64,000 nucleotides of DNA from Afipia sp. (GCA_017308595.1 JAFKER010000006.1:186001-250000), one strand, 5' to 3'. Counted from the first letter of the stretch, positions 22,364 to 31,049 are shown. Program-made: numbers and translations. Notes: a model not told the origin generated them from the letters alone.

Positions 22364-22526
22364 GAGACGGCCCTCTATGCCCCTTGTGAATGAGACAAAA
22401 CCGTGGCGGCGATTTTGTTCCACCGCCGTTCATCTTCATTGCGGCAGATTACGCACCGCCGGGACAGGCGCGGGAACCTTTCCCACCCCCGCCGGTTGTT
22501 GGCGTAGTCAGACAAGGATTGAGATC

Positions 22527-22862
22527 ATGAAAAAGATTGCAGTTGCTCTTGCGACAGTTGCCACCGTTGCCGTCCTGTCGGCGCCTGCGGCTGAAGCCCG
22601 CGGCGGACGCAACGCCGCCGCGATCGGATTCGGCCTTGCCGCCGGCGCGCTGATTGCCGGCGCGGCTGCCGCAAACTCCTATAATTATTATGGCGGTCCG
22701 GCCTACGGCTATGGCGGCCCGGTTTACGACTCCTATGCTTACGGCGGGCCGGTTTATGCAGAGCCGGTTTACGGGCCGGGGTACTACCGTGCCCGCGCGT
22801 ATAACCGCAATCACCGGAACGATCCGAACCCGGTGGATATGAACCCCTATAATCCCTGGTAA
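22527..22862 (+). CDS. Small exported Gly/Tyr-rich protein
   Basis: 111 residues with a clear signal peptide (MKKIAVALATVATVAVLSAP, cleavage after AEA). The mature part starts with an Ala/Gly-rich hydrophobic stretch (AAAIGFGLAAGALIAGAAAA, possibly membrane-inserted). Repeats of the type YGGPxY follow, then a polar Asn/Pro tail. Such proteins are frequent surface or periplasmic components in rhizobia, with unknown role. AAGGA lies nine bases before the ATG, and a strong terminator follows. Confidence 0.8.
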   Translation: MKKIAVALATVATVAVLSAPAAEARGGRNAAAIGFGLAAGALIAGAAAANSYNYYGGPAYGYGGPVYDSYAYGGPVYAEPVYGPGYYRARAYNRNHRNDPNPVDMNPYNPW

Positions 22863-22883
22863 CGGCGGATTGCACTGAGACGG

Positions 22884-22912
22884 AAAAGCCCGGAGCCTGC
22901 TCCGGGCTTTTT
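22884..22912 (+). terminator. Rho-independent terminator
   Basis: An 11-bp stem AAGCCCGGAGC/GCTCCGGGCTT with a two-base loop is followed by TTT. It lies about 20 bases after the preceding stop and is also positioned to end the convergent minus-strand kinase gene. Confidence 0.85.
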
Positions 22913-22934
22913 GCGTGTGGGTTGAGACGCGGCA

Positions 22935-23879
22935 TTACACCTCGCGCGGCAGCACGATCCGGTAACAATAGCCGCTTTCCACAAACGACGGCGTCAGCTC
23001 CGCGCCGATCTGCTTCAGCGTCACCAAAATCAGCCGCGAGCCGAAATTCTGCTTGGCCGGCGCGGCGACCTTCGGGCCTTCGCATTCGCGCCAACCGATC
23101 ACGATCCTGCCTCCGTCATCGACGCCGCAATCAATGGCGATCCGTCCGGACGGCTGCGACAGCGCGCCATATTTCAGCGCGTTGGTGCCGAGTTCATGCA
23201 CCACCAGATGCAGTGCGCGGGCCTGCCGGGCGCTGAGTTGCACGTCCTCGCCGGTCAGTGTCATGCGCTCAGCCCCGTGAGGTTGCGCCACACCCGCGGC
23301 GAGCAAGGCGTGCAGGCTGACGGTCTCGGCACTGCTGTCATCCATCAAGCCGCGCGTATCGGCCACTGCACAGACGCGTCTGATCAGCGTGTCCGCAAGC
23401 TCGGGGTCTTTCACCGTCTGGCGGATCAGCGAGGCGGTCACCGCAAGCACATTCTTGCTGCGATGCTCGATCTCGCCCACCAGCAGTTGCCGCTCGCGCT
23501 CCTTGGCTTCCACCGCGAACAGAAGCTGGCGATGCACCAGCGCCAGCACGATCACCAGCAGGCCCGAAAGTCCGAACAAAACGAAGTTGGCCAGATGCAC
23601 ACGGTCGGGCATCGCGAAGGTAAATGCCGGTTCGGCGAACACCCACCACACCGTGAAGATCGACAGTACAATGGAGAGCAGGCCCGCGAACAATCCGCCG
23701 AACAGCGAGACGATCAGCACCGCGGGAAAGAAAGTCGCGAACGGCAGCGTCGGGCCGAGCACGCCAAGCAGTTTCCGCGCCAGCGCCGCGGCAATCACGC
23801 ATACGACGCCCAGCAGGATCGAGGGCGCAAAGCCCAGATCAATCCGCTTGAGAAAAACCTGACGCCACTTTCTATTCAC
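22935..23879 (-). CDS. Membrane-bound HWE-family sensor histidine kinase
   Basis: 314 residues. Four hydrophobic helices at about 18-120 resemble the KdpD/DUF4118 membrane module. The HWE kinase core follows, with phospho-acceptor His139 in EIEHRSKNVLAV, an N-box HELGTNALKYGALS, the WRE signature (IGWRECEG) and a final G-box NFGSRLI. The partner response regulator is not adjacent. In this bacterial group HWE kinases often feed the general stress response or light and stress signalling. GTG 23879 was chosen because CAGGG lies five bases upstream. GTG 23909 is an alternative without a Shine-Dalgarno. Confidence 0.88.
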   Translation of the reverse strand: MNRKWRQVFLKRIDLGFAPSILLGVVCVIAAALARKLLGVLGPTLPFATFFPAVLIVSLFGGLFAGLLSIVLSIFTVWWVFAEPAFTFAMPDRVHLANFVLFGLSGLLVIVLALVHRQLLFAVEAKERERQLLVGEIEHRSKNVLAVTASLIRQTVKDPELADTLIRRVCAVADTRGLMDDSSAETVSLHALLAAGVAQPHGAERMTLTGEDVQLSARQARALHLVVHELGTNALKYGALSQPSGRIAIDCGVDDGGRIVIGWRECEGPKVAAPAKQNFGSRLILVTLKQIGAELTPSFVESGYCYRIVLPREV

Positions 23880-24236
23880 GAGAGACCCTGCCGCCGCGAA
23901 GTCTTCCACAAAACATCACACCCGCAAAGCGCCACGCATGGCGGCTGCGTGCGGAATGTGATGCACGCGTTCATCTGACACGGCGTCCCGGATCGGGACA
24001 TGCCCGCAACCCGATTGTGCATCCGGTGCGCGGCACGCGGCAGGTCACAAGTGAACACACGGCACGCCTTTGCGATGTGGCAGCGCGCCTGATCCGCGAT
24101 GATGCGGCCGCTCGTTTTCAACCGGTCCGGTTTTTCAGCAAAGCTGATTTGTCAGGCCACGCTGGCGATCATGCAACTTGACTTGCCGAGAACAAAAAGA
24201 GAACATACACGCCACCCTTCAGTACGGAACATCGAT
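23880..24236. other. Divergent intergenic region
   Basis: About 350 bases between the HWE kinase and the small plus-strand gene. An in-frame ATG at 24171 could extend the latter gene. No clear promoter, repeat or RNA structure was seen. Confidence 0.3.
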
Positions 24237-24455
24237 ATGTTGAACAATCTCGCCTCCGGTTCGCTGCCGGAATCGGAGCGGCTGGATCTGGCTGCGGATC
24301 AGGCGATCGCGGCGTGTGGCGGCGACATGCGCTCGACGATCCGCGCATTGATCCTCGCCAACGAGTTTCTGGAGTACGAGCTGTGCGAGATGTTCAAGGC
24401 CGTGACCAACGGACGCGGCAAGCTTCCGGGCAACCGGGCCGACTGGTTCGACTGA
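24237..24455 (+). CDS. Small helical protein of unknown function
   Basis: 72 residues from ATG 24237, or 94 from ATG 24171. The conserved-looking part reads RLDLAADQAIAACGGDMRS then a helix IRALILANEFLEYELCEMF. It resembles small hypothetical proteins of Bradyrhizobiaceae that I recall, of unknown function. There is no signal peptide and the Shine-Dalgarno is weak for both starts. It converges with the diguanylate cyclase gene. Confidence 0.65.
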   Translation: MLNNLASGSLPESERLDLAADQAIAACGGDMRSTIRALILANEFLEYELCEMFKAVTNGRGKLPGNRADWFD

Positions 24456-24471
24456 TGGAGGGCGCGCGGCC

Positions 24472-25686
24472 TTATGCCGATTTGCGCAGTTCCGGCTCTG
24501 CCTGGAGCGGCGTCACATCGAACACCGCATAACCGTTCTTGCCGTCCTTCTTGGCGGTGTAGAGCGCACGGTCGGCCGCTGCGATCAACCGTTCGGCGTG
24601 CATCCCGATCTCGGGACGCCATTGCGCGACACCGATTGACGCCGACAATGGAAGCGCGATGCCATTGCCCTGCACGGCTTCGCCCTGACAGGCTTCCAGA
24701 ATATGCCGCGCCACCATCGCGCCTTCGCGCAGGGTCGTCGCAGGCAGCAGAACACAGAATTCGTCGCCGCCCATGCGCGCCAGAAGATCGCCCGCTCGCA
24801 ACCGGCTTCCGGCCGCGCGAGTAAACACCCGCAGGCATTCGTCGCCAGCGGCATGGCCGTGGTTGTCGTTGATCTCCTTGAAGTCGTCGAGATCGATCAT
24901 CAGCAGCGCAAATGCCTCGCCGCCGCGGCCCGAACGTGCGCACTCCTCATTCAACCGTCCCAGGAACTGGCGGCGGTTGGCTGCGCCGGTGAGATCGTCG
25001 AACATCGCGAGATCCGCAACCTCTGCACGCAGCCGGTCGATGGTCATCAGCAGGAAGCCGAAATTCCACATCATGGACAGGAACACCAGGCTGAGAATCA
25101 TCACGGCCTGAATTTGATTGAACTCGATCAGCGAAACCGGCCCGCCGATATGCAGGGCAGCGGCCAACGAACGAACCGCATAAACCGCAATCATCAGCAG
25201 CGCGATATAGCCGGAGAGGCGCGCGCCGGGATAGGCATTGCCATTCCGGCGGGAGAACAGCAGCGGTAATGTCATGGCAATCGGCAACGACTGAAACAGC
25301 GAATAGATGACGATGCGCGCGACCATGTTGTCGTGCCAGACAAAGTACGCAAGACTGATAAAATTGAGTGCGACCATGACCGCGGTCGAGCGCCATGACA
25401 CCGGCACGCCGTAGAAGCGGCGAATGCCCATCGACGCAAGGCAAATGGCCAGGACCAGCATCGAGCCGCCGAGCAACAATGGAACAAGAAGCAGTTCCGC
25501 ATTCTGCGGGTCAATGAATCCGCGGGTCATTGCGATCGCAGCACCCAGCGCGGCGACGAGCGCGCCGGCCATCCAGAACCGCGTTGCATCCAGATTTGGA
25601 TAGCTGCGGACCACATAGGCCCACACGATGCCGATCGCGACAAAATTGACGACGAAAATGATCCAGAGGGTCGGAACGCTCAGCAT
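24472..25686 (-). CDS. Membrane diguanylate cyclase (GGDEF)
   Basis: 404 residues. The N-terminal half has about seven hydrophobic helices (5-225). The C-terminal half is a GGDEF domain that makes cyclic di-GMP from two GTP. The active-site GGDEF is intact (ARMGGDEFCVLLP) and is preceded by RAGD, an RxxD inhibitory I-site at the canonical distance of five residues, so product feedback is expected. No EAL domain is present. The membrane part resembles MHYT/7TM-type sensing modules only in layout, and the signal is unknown. Confidence 0.93.
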   Translation of the reverse strand: MLSVPTLWIIFVVNFVAIGIVWAYVVRSYPNLDATRFWMAGALVAALGAAIAMTRGFIDPQNAELLLVPLLLGGSMLVLAICLASMGIRRFYGVPVSWRSTAVMVALNFISLAYFVWHDNMVARIVIYSLFQSLPIAMTLPLLFSRRNGNAYPGARLSGYIALLMIAVYAVRSLAAALHIGGPVSLIEFNQIQAVMILSLVFLSMMWNFGFLLMTIDRLRAEVADLAMFDDLTGAANRRQFLGRLNEECARSGRGGEAFALLMIDLDDFKEINDNHGHAAGDECLRVFTRAAGSRLRAGDLLARMGGDEFCVLLPATTLREGAMVARHILEACQGEAVQGNGIALPLSASIGVAQWRPEIGMHAERLIAAADRALYTAKKDGKNGYAVFDVTPLQAEPELRKSA

Positions 25687-26156
25687 GGGCGAACCGAGGG
25701 TGCGCGGTTGTTCGCGTCTTCTGCCCCGTCCCTGGAACTATTCGCCATCCGATACATCAACCCACTCCCGATCCGGATCATCCGGAATCCGCCTCCCCCG
25801 AAGCTGGTCGCATCCTTGCAGGTGCGCGCTTAACGGAATCTGACCGGCGCCGGATAAAGCCCACCGTGGTTGGGAATTGATGAACAATGCGGTCCCGATG
25901 AACAAATGAAAGGCGTTGTGACGCAAACGGCGTCGCGGACGAAAGCAAAGTGAAAGGCTTTGCTTTCCGTTAACCCTGAATACGCGAGCCGCCGTCCACA
26001 GAAAAATACAACGATGATGTCGTGAAGCGTCCACAATGCTGAAAAACAGGCGACAAATTTCAACGAATCGGCTCGGATTGAAATCGAGGCTGCCTACTGG
26101 CCCATCGCCGAGCATGCCTCGTGACGTTGACGTCAACTCGAACCCATGAGGATGCC
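25687..26156. other. Intergenic region
   Basis: About 470 bases without a convincing gene. The longest minus-strand frame (to 26373) has repetitive Ser/Pro composition and no start signal. A dyad TGACGTTGACGTCA lies at about 26121-26134. The DGC promoter must lie at the left end and that of the Lys-rich mini-gene at the right, but neither was identified. Confidence 0.35.
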
Positions 26157-26234
26157 ATGGCGAAGAAAGCCAAGAAGGCGAAGAAGGCGGCGAAGAAGAC
26201 AGTGAAGAAGGCCAAGAAGGCCAAGAAGAAGTAG
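26157..26234 (+). CDS. 25-residue Lys/Ala repeat peptide, histone H1-like
   Basis: The ORF encodes only Met, Ala, Lys, Thr and Val, in an AKKAKKAKKAAKK-type repeat (14 Lys of 25). A GAGGA sits four bases upstream of the ATG. A strong hairpin terminator follows, which supports a real short transcript. The composition matches the C-terminal tails of bacterial histone H1-like and AlgP-like proteins, but no globular part is attached. DNA or RNA binding is inference. Confidence 0.55.
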   Translation: MAKKAKKAKKAAKKTVKKAKKAKKK

Positions 26235-26247
26235 CTTTATTGATTTG

Positions 26248-26284
26248 AAGTGGCTCGGGCGGAGCTGCTTCGCCCGAGCCACTT
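26248..26284. terminator. Strong bidirectional hairpin terminator
   Basis: A 14-bp perfect stem AAGTGGCTCGGGCG/CGCCCGAGCCACTT with a 9-base loop. A/T-rich sequence lies on both sides. It fits termination of the Lys-rich mini-gene and of anything arriving on the minus strand. Confidence 0.8.
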
Positions 26285-26294
26285 ATTTGCGACC

Positions 26295-26381
26295 TTATAT
26301 TTTTGCGACCTTGTACTTCGCGGCTTTGTATTCCGCGGCCTTGCCAATAGAGCGAGATTTCCGGCCCCAGCAAGATTTCAT
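26295..26381 (-). CDS. Possible 28-residue basic peptide, convergent with the Lys-rich mini-gene
   Basis: On the minus strand an ATG at 26381 opens a frame ending in a GKAAEYKAAKYKVAKI repeat, similar in style to the plus-strand Lys/Ala peptide on the other side of the hairpin. No good Shine-Dalgarno is visible and the N-terminal half (MKSCWGRKSRS) is unremarkable. It may be the remnant C-terminus of a longer AlgP-like protein. Confidence 0.25.
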   Translation of the reverse strand: MKSCWGRKSRSIGKAAEYKAAKYKVAKI

Positions 26382-26554
26382 CCGCACATCACGCGCTGTG
26401 CTGACCTCCGACAGATCCCATCACCGGCTGGTCTTGGATCCAACTTCATCGCCACTAAAACACCCTCGCGCATTCACGCCGTAAGCGTCTCACGTCAAGC
26501 AACGCATTCAACTGCACGACTTGCAGCAATTCTCGGCCGTGGGCGTTCGCCACA

Positions 26555-26600
26555 ATAGTTAGCTATTGACCTAACTATCTGCCTGCTTATAGTTAGCCAT
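26555..26600 (+). promoter_or_regulatory. Promoter and ArsR-type operator of the 26601 gene
   Basis: Perfect inverted repeat ATAGTTAG/CTAACTAT (26555-26562, 26571-26578) plus a third copy ATAGTTAG at 26589-26596. A -35 TTGACC (26566) and -10 TATAGT (26588) with a 16-base spacer overlap these sites and put the transcription start at about 26600, next to the ATG at 26601. Binding of the encoded ArsR protein would block RNA polymerase. Confidence 0.7.
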
Positions 26601-26945
26601 ATGGCTAACCAACAAACGCGCCTCAACGACACGTTCCATGCACTGGCCGATCCGACCCGGCGCGCGGTGCTGGCCGCACTCGGCTCCGGCCCCTCCACCG
26701 TCAGCGACCTGGCGCAGCCATTCGACATGGCGCTGCCAACCTTCCTTCAGCATCTGAAAGTGCTGGAGGAATGCGGTCTTGTCCGCTCGAAGAAGGTCGG
26801 CCGGGTGCGGACCTGCCAGATCAAACCGAAAGCGCTGTCGGAAGCCGAGGACTGGCTCGGCGCGCAGCGCAGTCTTTGGACCCGCCGCCTCGACCAGCTT
26901 GACGACTACCTCAGACAGCTCAATGCCACGGAGAAGCAAAAGTGA
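26601..26945 (+). CDS. ArsR-family transcriptional regulator
   Basis: 114 residues. Winged-helix domain with [13 protein letters not shown] and recognition helix [13 protein letters not shown]. It lacks the Cys-rich metal sites of ArsR/SmtB sensors, which is typical of the subgroup paired with SRPBCC proteins. No Shine-Dalgarno precedes the ATG, and operator repeats lie directly upstream, so the mRNA is probably leaderless. Its stop overlaps the GTG start of the SRPBCC gene. The effector is unknown. Confidence 0.92.
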   Translation: MANQQTRLNDTFHALADPTRRAVLAALGSGPSTVSDLAQPFDMALPTFLQHLKVLEECGLVRSKKVGRVRTCQIKPKALSEAEDWLGAQRSLWTRRLDQLDDYLRQLNATEKQK

Positions 26946-27418
26946 CCGCGTATCCCATCGATCCCAAACTCGACCTCATGCTCGAACGTACCGTCGATGT
27001 CCCTGTCGACCTCGTTTGGAGGGCATGGACCGAACCGAAACACCTGATGCCCTGGTTCACGCCTGCGCCCTGGAAAACCGTGGACTGCGAGATCGATCTG
27101 CGCCCCGGCGGCATCTTCCGCACCGTGATGCGCTCGCCCGAAGGGCAGGACATGAACAACATCGGCTGCTATCTCGAAGTGATCGAGAAGCGCAAGCTGG
27201 TGTTCACCGATGCTCTGCTGCCCGGCTTCCGTCCGCGCGACGGCGGTTTCTTCACCGGCATTGTCATGATGGAGCCGGCGGCCGGCGGCACGACATACAC
27301 CGCCTGCGCGATCCACAAGGACGAAGCGGGCCGGAAAGCCCATGAGGAAATGGGCTTCCATTCAGGCTGGGGCACGGCGCTCGATCAGCTTGTCGCTTAC
27401 GCGAAGGCGAAAATGTAG
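26942..27418 (+). CDS. SRPBCC/AHSA1-like ligand-binding protein
   Basis: 158 residues. START-like helix-grip fold: begins [19 protein letters not shown], has [12 protein letters not shown] in the middle and a C-terminal long helix [16 protein letters not shown]. These proteins bind hydrophobic small molecules. Next to an ArsR regulator they are often the only regulated target. The GTG start overlaps the regulator stop (GTGA), so translation is coupled. The ligand is unknown. Confidence 0.9.
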   Translation: MTAYPIDPKLDLMLERTVDVPVDLVWRAWTEPKHLMPWFTPAPWKTVDCEIDLRPGGIFRTVMRSPEGQDMNNIGCYLEVIEKRKLVFTDALLPGFRPRDGGFFTGIVMMEPAAGGTTYTACAIHKDEAGRKAHEEMGFHSGWGTALDQLVAYAKAKM

Positions 27419-27470
27419 GGGGCACAGTTGATCGGGCGCGCCGACGCCGCTCACGCAACCGCAGAAGACA

Positions 27471-28277
27471 CTACCGCTCCGCGAGACGATCCGCGAAATA
27501 GCCGATGGTCTTGCGATAGATGGTCGCCCGGTTCCATTCACGCATCGCTTCGAAATTCGCAGTCCCTTCGCCATAGGGCTGACCGCCGCGGAAGCCTGCG
27601 GTCTTCAAAAGATTGGCGGTTGAAGCCAGCACGTCCGGGATGCTGTGGCGCAGGTCCACATGGCCGTTGCCGTCGAAGTCCACGCCATACTTGATATAGG
27701 ACGACGGCAGGAACTGGGTCTGGCCGAGTTCGCCTGCATAAGCGCCGATCAGGTCGCGCAGCGGAAGATCGCCGCGCTGGAGAATCTTCAGCGCCGCGAG
27801 CAGTTCGCCCTGAAACAGCTCGGTGCGGCGGCAATCATGCGCCATGGTGGTGAGCGTGCGGATCACCGGCATCTTGCCGATGTCGCCCTTGCCGAAATCC
27901 GACTCCAGCCCCCAGATCGCCACCACGATTTCCGGCGGCACGCCGAACCGCTGCTGGATGCGCGCAAGCAGCGAGGCATGACGCTGCAACATCGCCTTGC
28001 CGGTCTTGATGCGGCCCGGCCCGACGCGGGTCGAGACATATTGCTCGAAGGTCTTGTTGAAGGTGCCGCGCTGGCGGCGGTCGAACGACAGCACCGCCGG
28101 ATCCTGCGTCACGCCCGCGAATGCCTGGGAGATCACGCCTTGCGAAATGCCCGCAGCCGCAGCCTCCTGCGACATCGCCGCGACGAAAGTATTGAAATCA
28201 CCGCCGCAGCGCGCGGCCTGCGCGGGAATGGACAGAACGAGCGCGGCGAGAATGACGGCGAGGCGGAGGATGGGCAT
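27471..28277 (-). CDS. Lytic murein transglycosylase, MltB family
   Basis: 268 residues with signal peptide (1-21, IPAQA). SLT_2 domain with catalytic Glu125 in IWGLESDFGKG and the downstream AYAGELGQTQFLPS and DFDGNGHVDL blocks. It lacks the C-terminal peptidoglycan-binding domain of the paralogue at 13224-14666, so it is the minimal form. It cuts glycan strands in the periplasm. It converges with the SRPBCC gene. Confidence 0.93.
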   Translation of the reverse strand: MPILRLAVILAALVLSIPAQAARCGGDFNTFVAAMSQEAAAAGISQGVISQAFAGVTQDPAVLSFDRRQRGTFNKTFEQYVSTRVGPGRIKTGKAMLQRHASLLARIQQRFGVPPEIVVAIWGLESDFGKGDIGKMPVIRTLTTMAHDCRRTELFQGELLAALKILQRGDLPLRDLIGAYAGELGQTQFLPSSYIKYGVDFDGNGHVDLRHSIPDVLASTANLLKTAGFRGGQPYGEGTANFEAMREWNRATIYRKTIGYFADRLAER

Positions 28278-28394
28278 CCTGAACTCCGTTGCAATGTGCG
28301 GCTGAGTCTACACGGCAGCGCCGGACTTGTCCCGGCCCTCCATGCCTTAGTTTGATTGCATTTTATGGGCAGGCCGAATGTGAACGCCCCTCAC

Positions 28395-29306
28395 CTATTT
28401 CGGCATCGCCTTCAGAAACGCCCGCAGCACCGCGACAGAATTCTCCGACGCCAGCTTCTCGAACGTCTGCATCTCGTTCTCGCCCGCGCCGCCGCCGGCG
28501 AGGTCCGATAGCGAGCGGAAGGCGAGAAACGGCACGGAGTTGGTCACCGCCACATGGGCGACGGCGGCGCTTTCCATGTCCAGCACCTGCGCCTTGAAAT
28601 TCTCGAACGTCCACATCCGGAATGCGGCGTTGTCGACAAAGGCGCTGCCGGACACGCCGTTGCCGCCGACCACCACCTTGGGCGCATGAACCAGACACGC
28701 GGCCTCGATGCAGCGTTTCAATTCGACGCCGGACGTGGCGGTGCGCGCGATCTCGAACAGTTTGGCATCCACTGGAATCCAGAACTGCCGCGCGGGCTTG
28801 TCCACGCCATCGCGCGGTATTTTCACTCCGCGCGTAAAGATCATGCCGTAGCTCGGAAATTCCTGCTTCGACCATGACGGCAGTTGAAAGCCCTGCGGGG
28901 TCTCGCGCGCCAGAACGGTTTCGAGATACTGGCCCCACTGCTGCGACACCACCACGTCCCCGATGTTGAGCGAGGGATCGACGCCGCCCGCGATGCCGGA
29001 GAACAGGATGGCGCGCAGGTTGAACCGGTCGATCGCCATCTGCGATGTCATCGCCGCGTTCACCATCGACACGCCGGACAGCACCAGCACCACGTCATGT
29101 CCCTCGACGCGGCCGGTGACGAAATCGACGCCCTTCTCCCGATGCGACACCGGCTGCTCGACAATGGCGAGCAGCGCCTTCCATTCCGGCTCGAAAGCGG
29201 AGAACAGCGCGATGCGCGGCACGGTGTCGACCGGCTGGCTGGCGGCGCGGGCACCGGCGGGCACGAGCGCGAGAAGGAAAAGAACAAGCAGGCGGCGAAG
29301 ATACAT
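28395..29306 (-). CDS. Exported MTA/SAH nucleosidase-like phosphorylase-family protein
   Basis: 303 residues. A signal peptide (hydrophobic 6-20, GARAA) precedes a PNP_UDP_1 domain: IALFSAFEPEWKALL, LFSGIAGGVDPSLNIGDVVV and the C-terminal LDMESAAVAHVA with the family Glu, then FRSLSDLAGG with the Asp that protonates the base. Cytoplasmic Pfs enzymes hydrolyse methylthioadenosine or S-adenosylhomocysteine. Here the export signal places the activity in the periplasm, where nucleoside scavenging is more likely. The start at ATG 29306 fits the signal peptide. The Shine-Dalgarno is weak. Confidence 0.85.
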   Translation of the reverse strand: MYLRRLLVLFLLALVPAGARAASQPVDTVPRIALFSAFEPEWKALLAIVEQPVSHREKGVDFVTGRVEGHDVVLVLSGVSMVNAAMTSQMAIDRFNLRAILFSGIAGGVDPSLNIGDVVVSQQWGQYLETVLARETPQGFQLPSWSKQEFPSYGMIFTRGVKIPRDGVDKPARQFWIPVDAKLFEIARTATSGVELKRCIEAACLVHAPKVVVGGNGVSGSAFVDNAAFRMWTFENFKAQVLDMESAAVAHVAVTNSVPFLAFRSLSDLAGGGAGENEMQTFEKLASENSVAVLRAFLKAMPK

Positions 29307-29386
29307 CGGAGGGCTCGGCAGGAGGGCAACGGTGAACAATAGCCGAAGACGCGGACGCTCTGCTACGCGAAGGTGCCGCAACCCCG

Positions 29387-30361
29387 TCAGCCGCCGCCGA
29401 TGAGAATGCCCGCCGCCAGCACCAGCGCGCCGCCGAGCACGACCTGAAACACCGCACGCGTGAACGGCGTCTCCATATAGCGGTTCTGGATCCAGGCGAT
29501 CGCCCACAACTCGCAGAACACGATGAAGCCCGCGAGCGCCGTCGCCGTCCAGAACTGCGGAATAAGATAGGGCAGCGCATGGCCGAGGCCGCCCACCGCC
29601 GTCATAACGCCGGAGGCGATGCCGCGCTTGACCGGCGAGCCGCGCCCGGAGATCACGCCGTCATCGTGCGCGTATTCGGTGAAGCCCATGGAGATGCCGG
29701 CGCCGACGGAGGCGGCGAGCGCGACGGTGAATGTGGTGGCTGTGTTCTGCGTGGCGAAGGCGGTGGCGAAGATCGGCGCCAATGTCGAGACCGACCCGTC
29801 CATCAGCCCGGCGAGGCCCGGCTGCACCCATGTCAGCACGAACTGCCGCCGCGCTTTCTCGTCTTCCTTCGCGCCCTCGCCATCGGCGAGCGAGGCCTGC
29901 ATCTTTTCAGCGATCTGCTCGTGAGTGCGTTCGGCGGCGGCGAGATCGCCCAGCAGTTTGCGGGTGTCGGCATCAGTGGAGGCCTGCGCCGCACGGACAT
30001 AAAACTGTCCGGCCTCCTCCTCCATGCGCTCGGCCTCGGCGCGGATGCGATCGAGCCCCAGATTTTCCACCAGCCAGACCGGGCGGCGCGAATAATAGCC
30101 CGCCACATGCTCGCGCCGGATCAGCGGGATGACCTTGCCGAACCGCGCCTTGAAACGATCGATCAGAAGCTGGCGGTGGCCATCTTCCTGCGCCGCCATC
30201 TTGTCGAACATCTCCGCGGTCGCCGGAAATTGCGCACGCAACTGCTCGGCGTAAGTGGCGTAGATGCGCGCATCGTCTTCTTCCGACGAGATCGCGAGCG
30301 CCAGCACCTCGGCCTCGGACAGGTCACGAAACCGGCGGCGGGAGGCGAAGGGCTGGAACAT
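29387..30361 (-). CDS. mbfA: MbfA: erythrin-vacuolar iron transport fusion (iron exporter)
   Basis: 324 residues. The N-terminal half (about 12-165) is a ferritin-like erythrin domain with Glu/His iron ligands (ISSEEDDARIYATYAEQL, AQEDGHRQLL, EAERMEEEAGQFY, AERTHEQ). The C-terminal half is a VIT1/CCC1-type membrane domain of about five helices (GLMDGSVSTLAPIFATAFA and on). In Bradyrhizobium this protein exports iron and protects against iron and peroxide stress. ATG 30361 has AGGTG close upstream. ATGs at 30394 and 30448 are in frame. No Irr-type box was found upstream. Structured RNA block B lies upstream on the same strand. Confidence 0.92.
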   Translation of the reverse strand: MFQPFASRRRFRDLSEAEVLALAISSEEDDARIYATYAEQLRAQFPATAEMFDKMAAQEDGHRQLLIDRFKARFGKVIPLIRREHVAGYYSRRPVWLVENLGLDRIRAEAERMEEEAGQFYVRAAQASTDADTRKLLGDLAAAERTHEQIAEKMQASLADGEGAKEDEKARRQFVLTWVQPGLAGLMDGSVSTLAPIFATAFATQNTATTFTVALAASVGAGISMGFTEYAHDDGVISGRGSPVKRGIASGVMTAVGGLGHALPYLIPQFWTATALAGFIVFCELWAIAWIQNRYMETPFTRAVFQVVLGGALVLAAGILIGGG

Positions 30362-30470
30362 GGACACCTGCGATGAAAAGTCTGGAGACGGCATGGAAGC
30401 GGCGTGCGGTTCCCTAACACATCGCGGCGCGCGAAACGATCCGGACATGCATCATCCGCCCTGTTCTTTA
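30362..30470. other. Spacer between mbfA and structured block B
   Basis: About 110 bases between the mbfA start and the last clear hairpin of block B. No T-run terminator was seen, so transcription from the block B promoter could continue into mbfA. Confidence 0.4.
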
Positions 30471-31049
30471 CGGCGCGGGCGCGCCGGAGAGGTGTGCGCG
30501 CGGGATGTCCCCGTTCGCGCCATCGCAAAGTCCCCCGCCCTCATAACGAGGGCGCGCGGAACGCCGGACGCAAGGTGCGTCCGCAGCCTCGCGTGCAAAA
30601 GTGAAAAGCACACGAGTGAAGTCACCACGAAAGCACCGGACACATCCGGCGTTCCGCACGCAGTGGATTTTTCGGCTTGCTTCGTGCTCTCCCCGGCAAC
30701 GCCCTCGGGCTGACGCCATCGTCTCCGCGGTACGTGACCTGCGCCCGGTCAGGCGCAGGCAGGGGCAGACCGGATTCCGTAAGGGACCACACGACTTGGG
30801 CCGACGCGCAAAGGCGATGCAGATGGGGCGAATCTCCACCCCGGTCCGCACCGCGCAGCGTGGTCGTCAGCCGATGGTTTGCGCCTCACGCTTCACCGGA
30901 GTCCGCGCGCACCCTTTGTACAAGGAATGCGCCTCGCTCCGGGCCTGCGCCCTGACACTTACCGCCGGCCTGACGCTGCCGCGTCCACCGCATCCCGCCC
31001 CGCGACTAGTGACGATCGCGAGCCGCCCCTCGTTGAGTGGGGCGGGATG
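30471..31049 (-). ncRNA. Candidate large structured RNA (block B)
   Basis: Non-coding, GC-rich and strongly foldable. On the minus strand the predicted start (31049) is the first base of stem CATCCCGCCCC/GGGGCGGGATG (31049-31039 with 31001-30991). Further stems are CCTGCGCC/GGCGCAGG (30738-30759) and a 13-bp long-range stem GCGGAACGCCGGA/TCCGGCGTTCCGC (30556-30568 with 30645-30657). Next come CGGACGCA/TGCGTCCG (30565-30583), CGCCCTC/GAGGGCG (30536-30554) and CGGCGCG/CGCGCCG (30471-30486). From memory, blocks with GGGGAGAGCACGAAG-type words recur between genes in Bradyrhizobium genomes, often misannotated as short proteins. I could not check this. The function and 3' end are unknown. Confidence 0.55.

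Noticed and set aside
25738-26373. Minus-strand open frame of 211 codons
   Set aside because: Contains a long Ser/Pro run that is the antisense of the Lys-rich mini-gene. No start signal.
30468-30851. Minus-strand open frame of 127 codons in block B
   Set aside because: It coincides with perfect long-range stems and has no Shine-Dalgarno or family.
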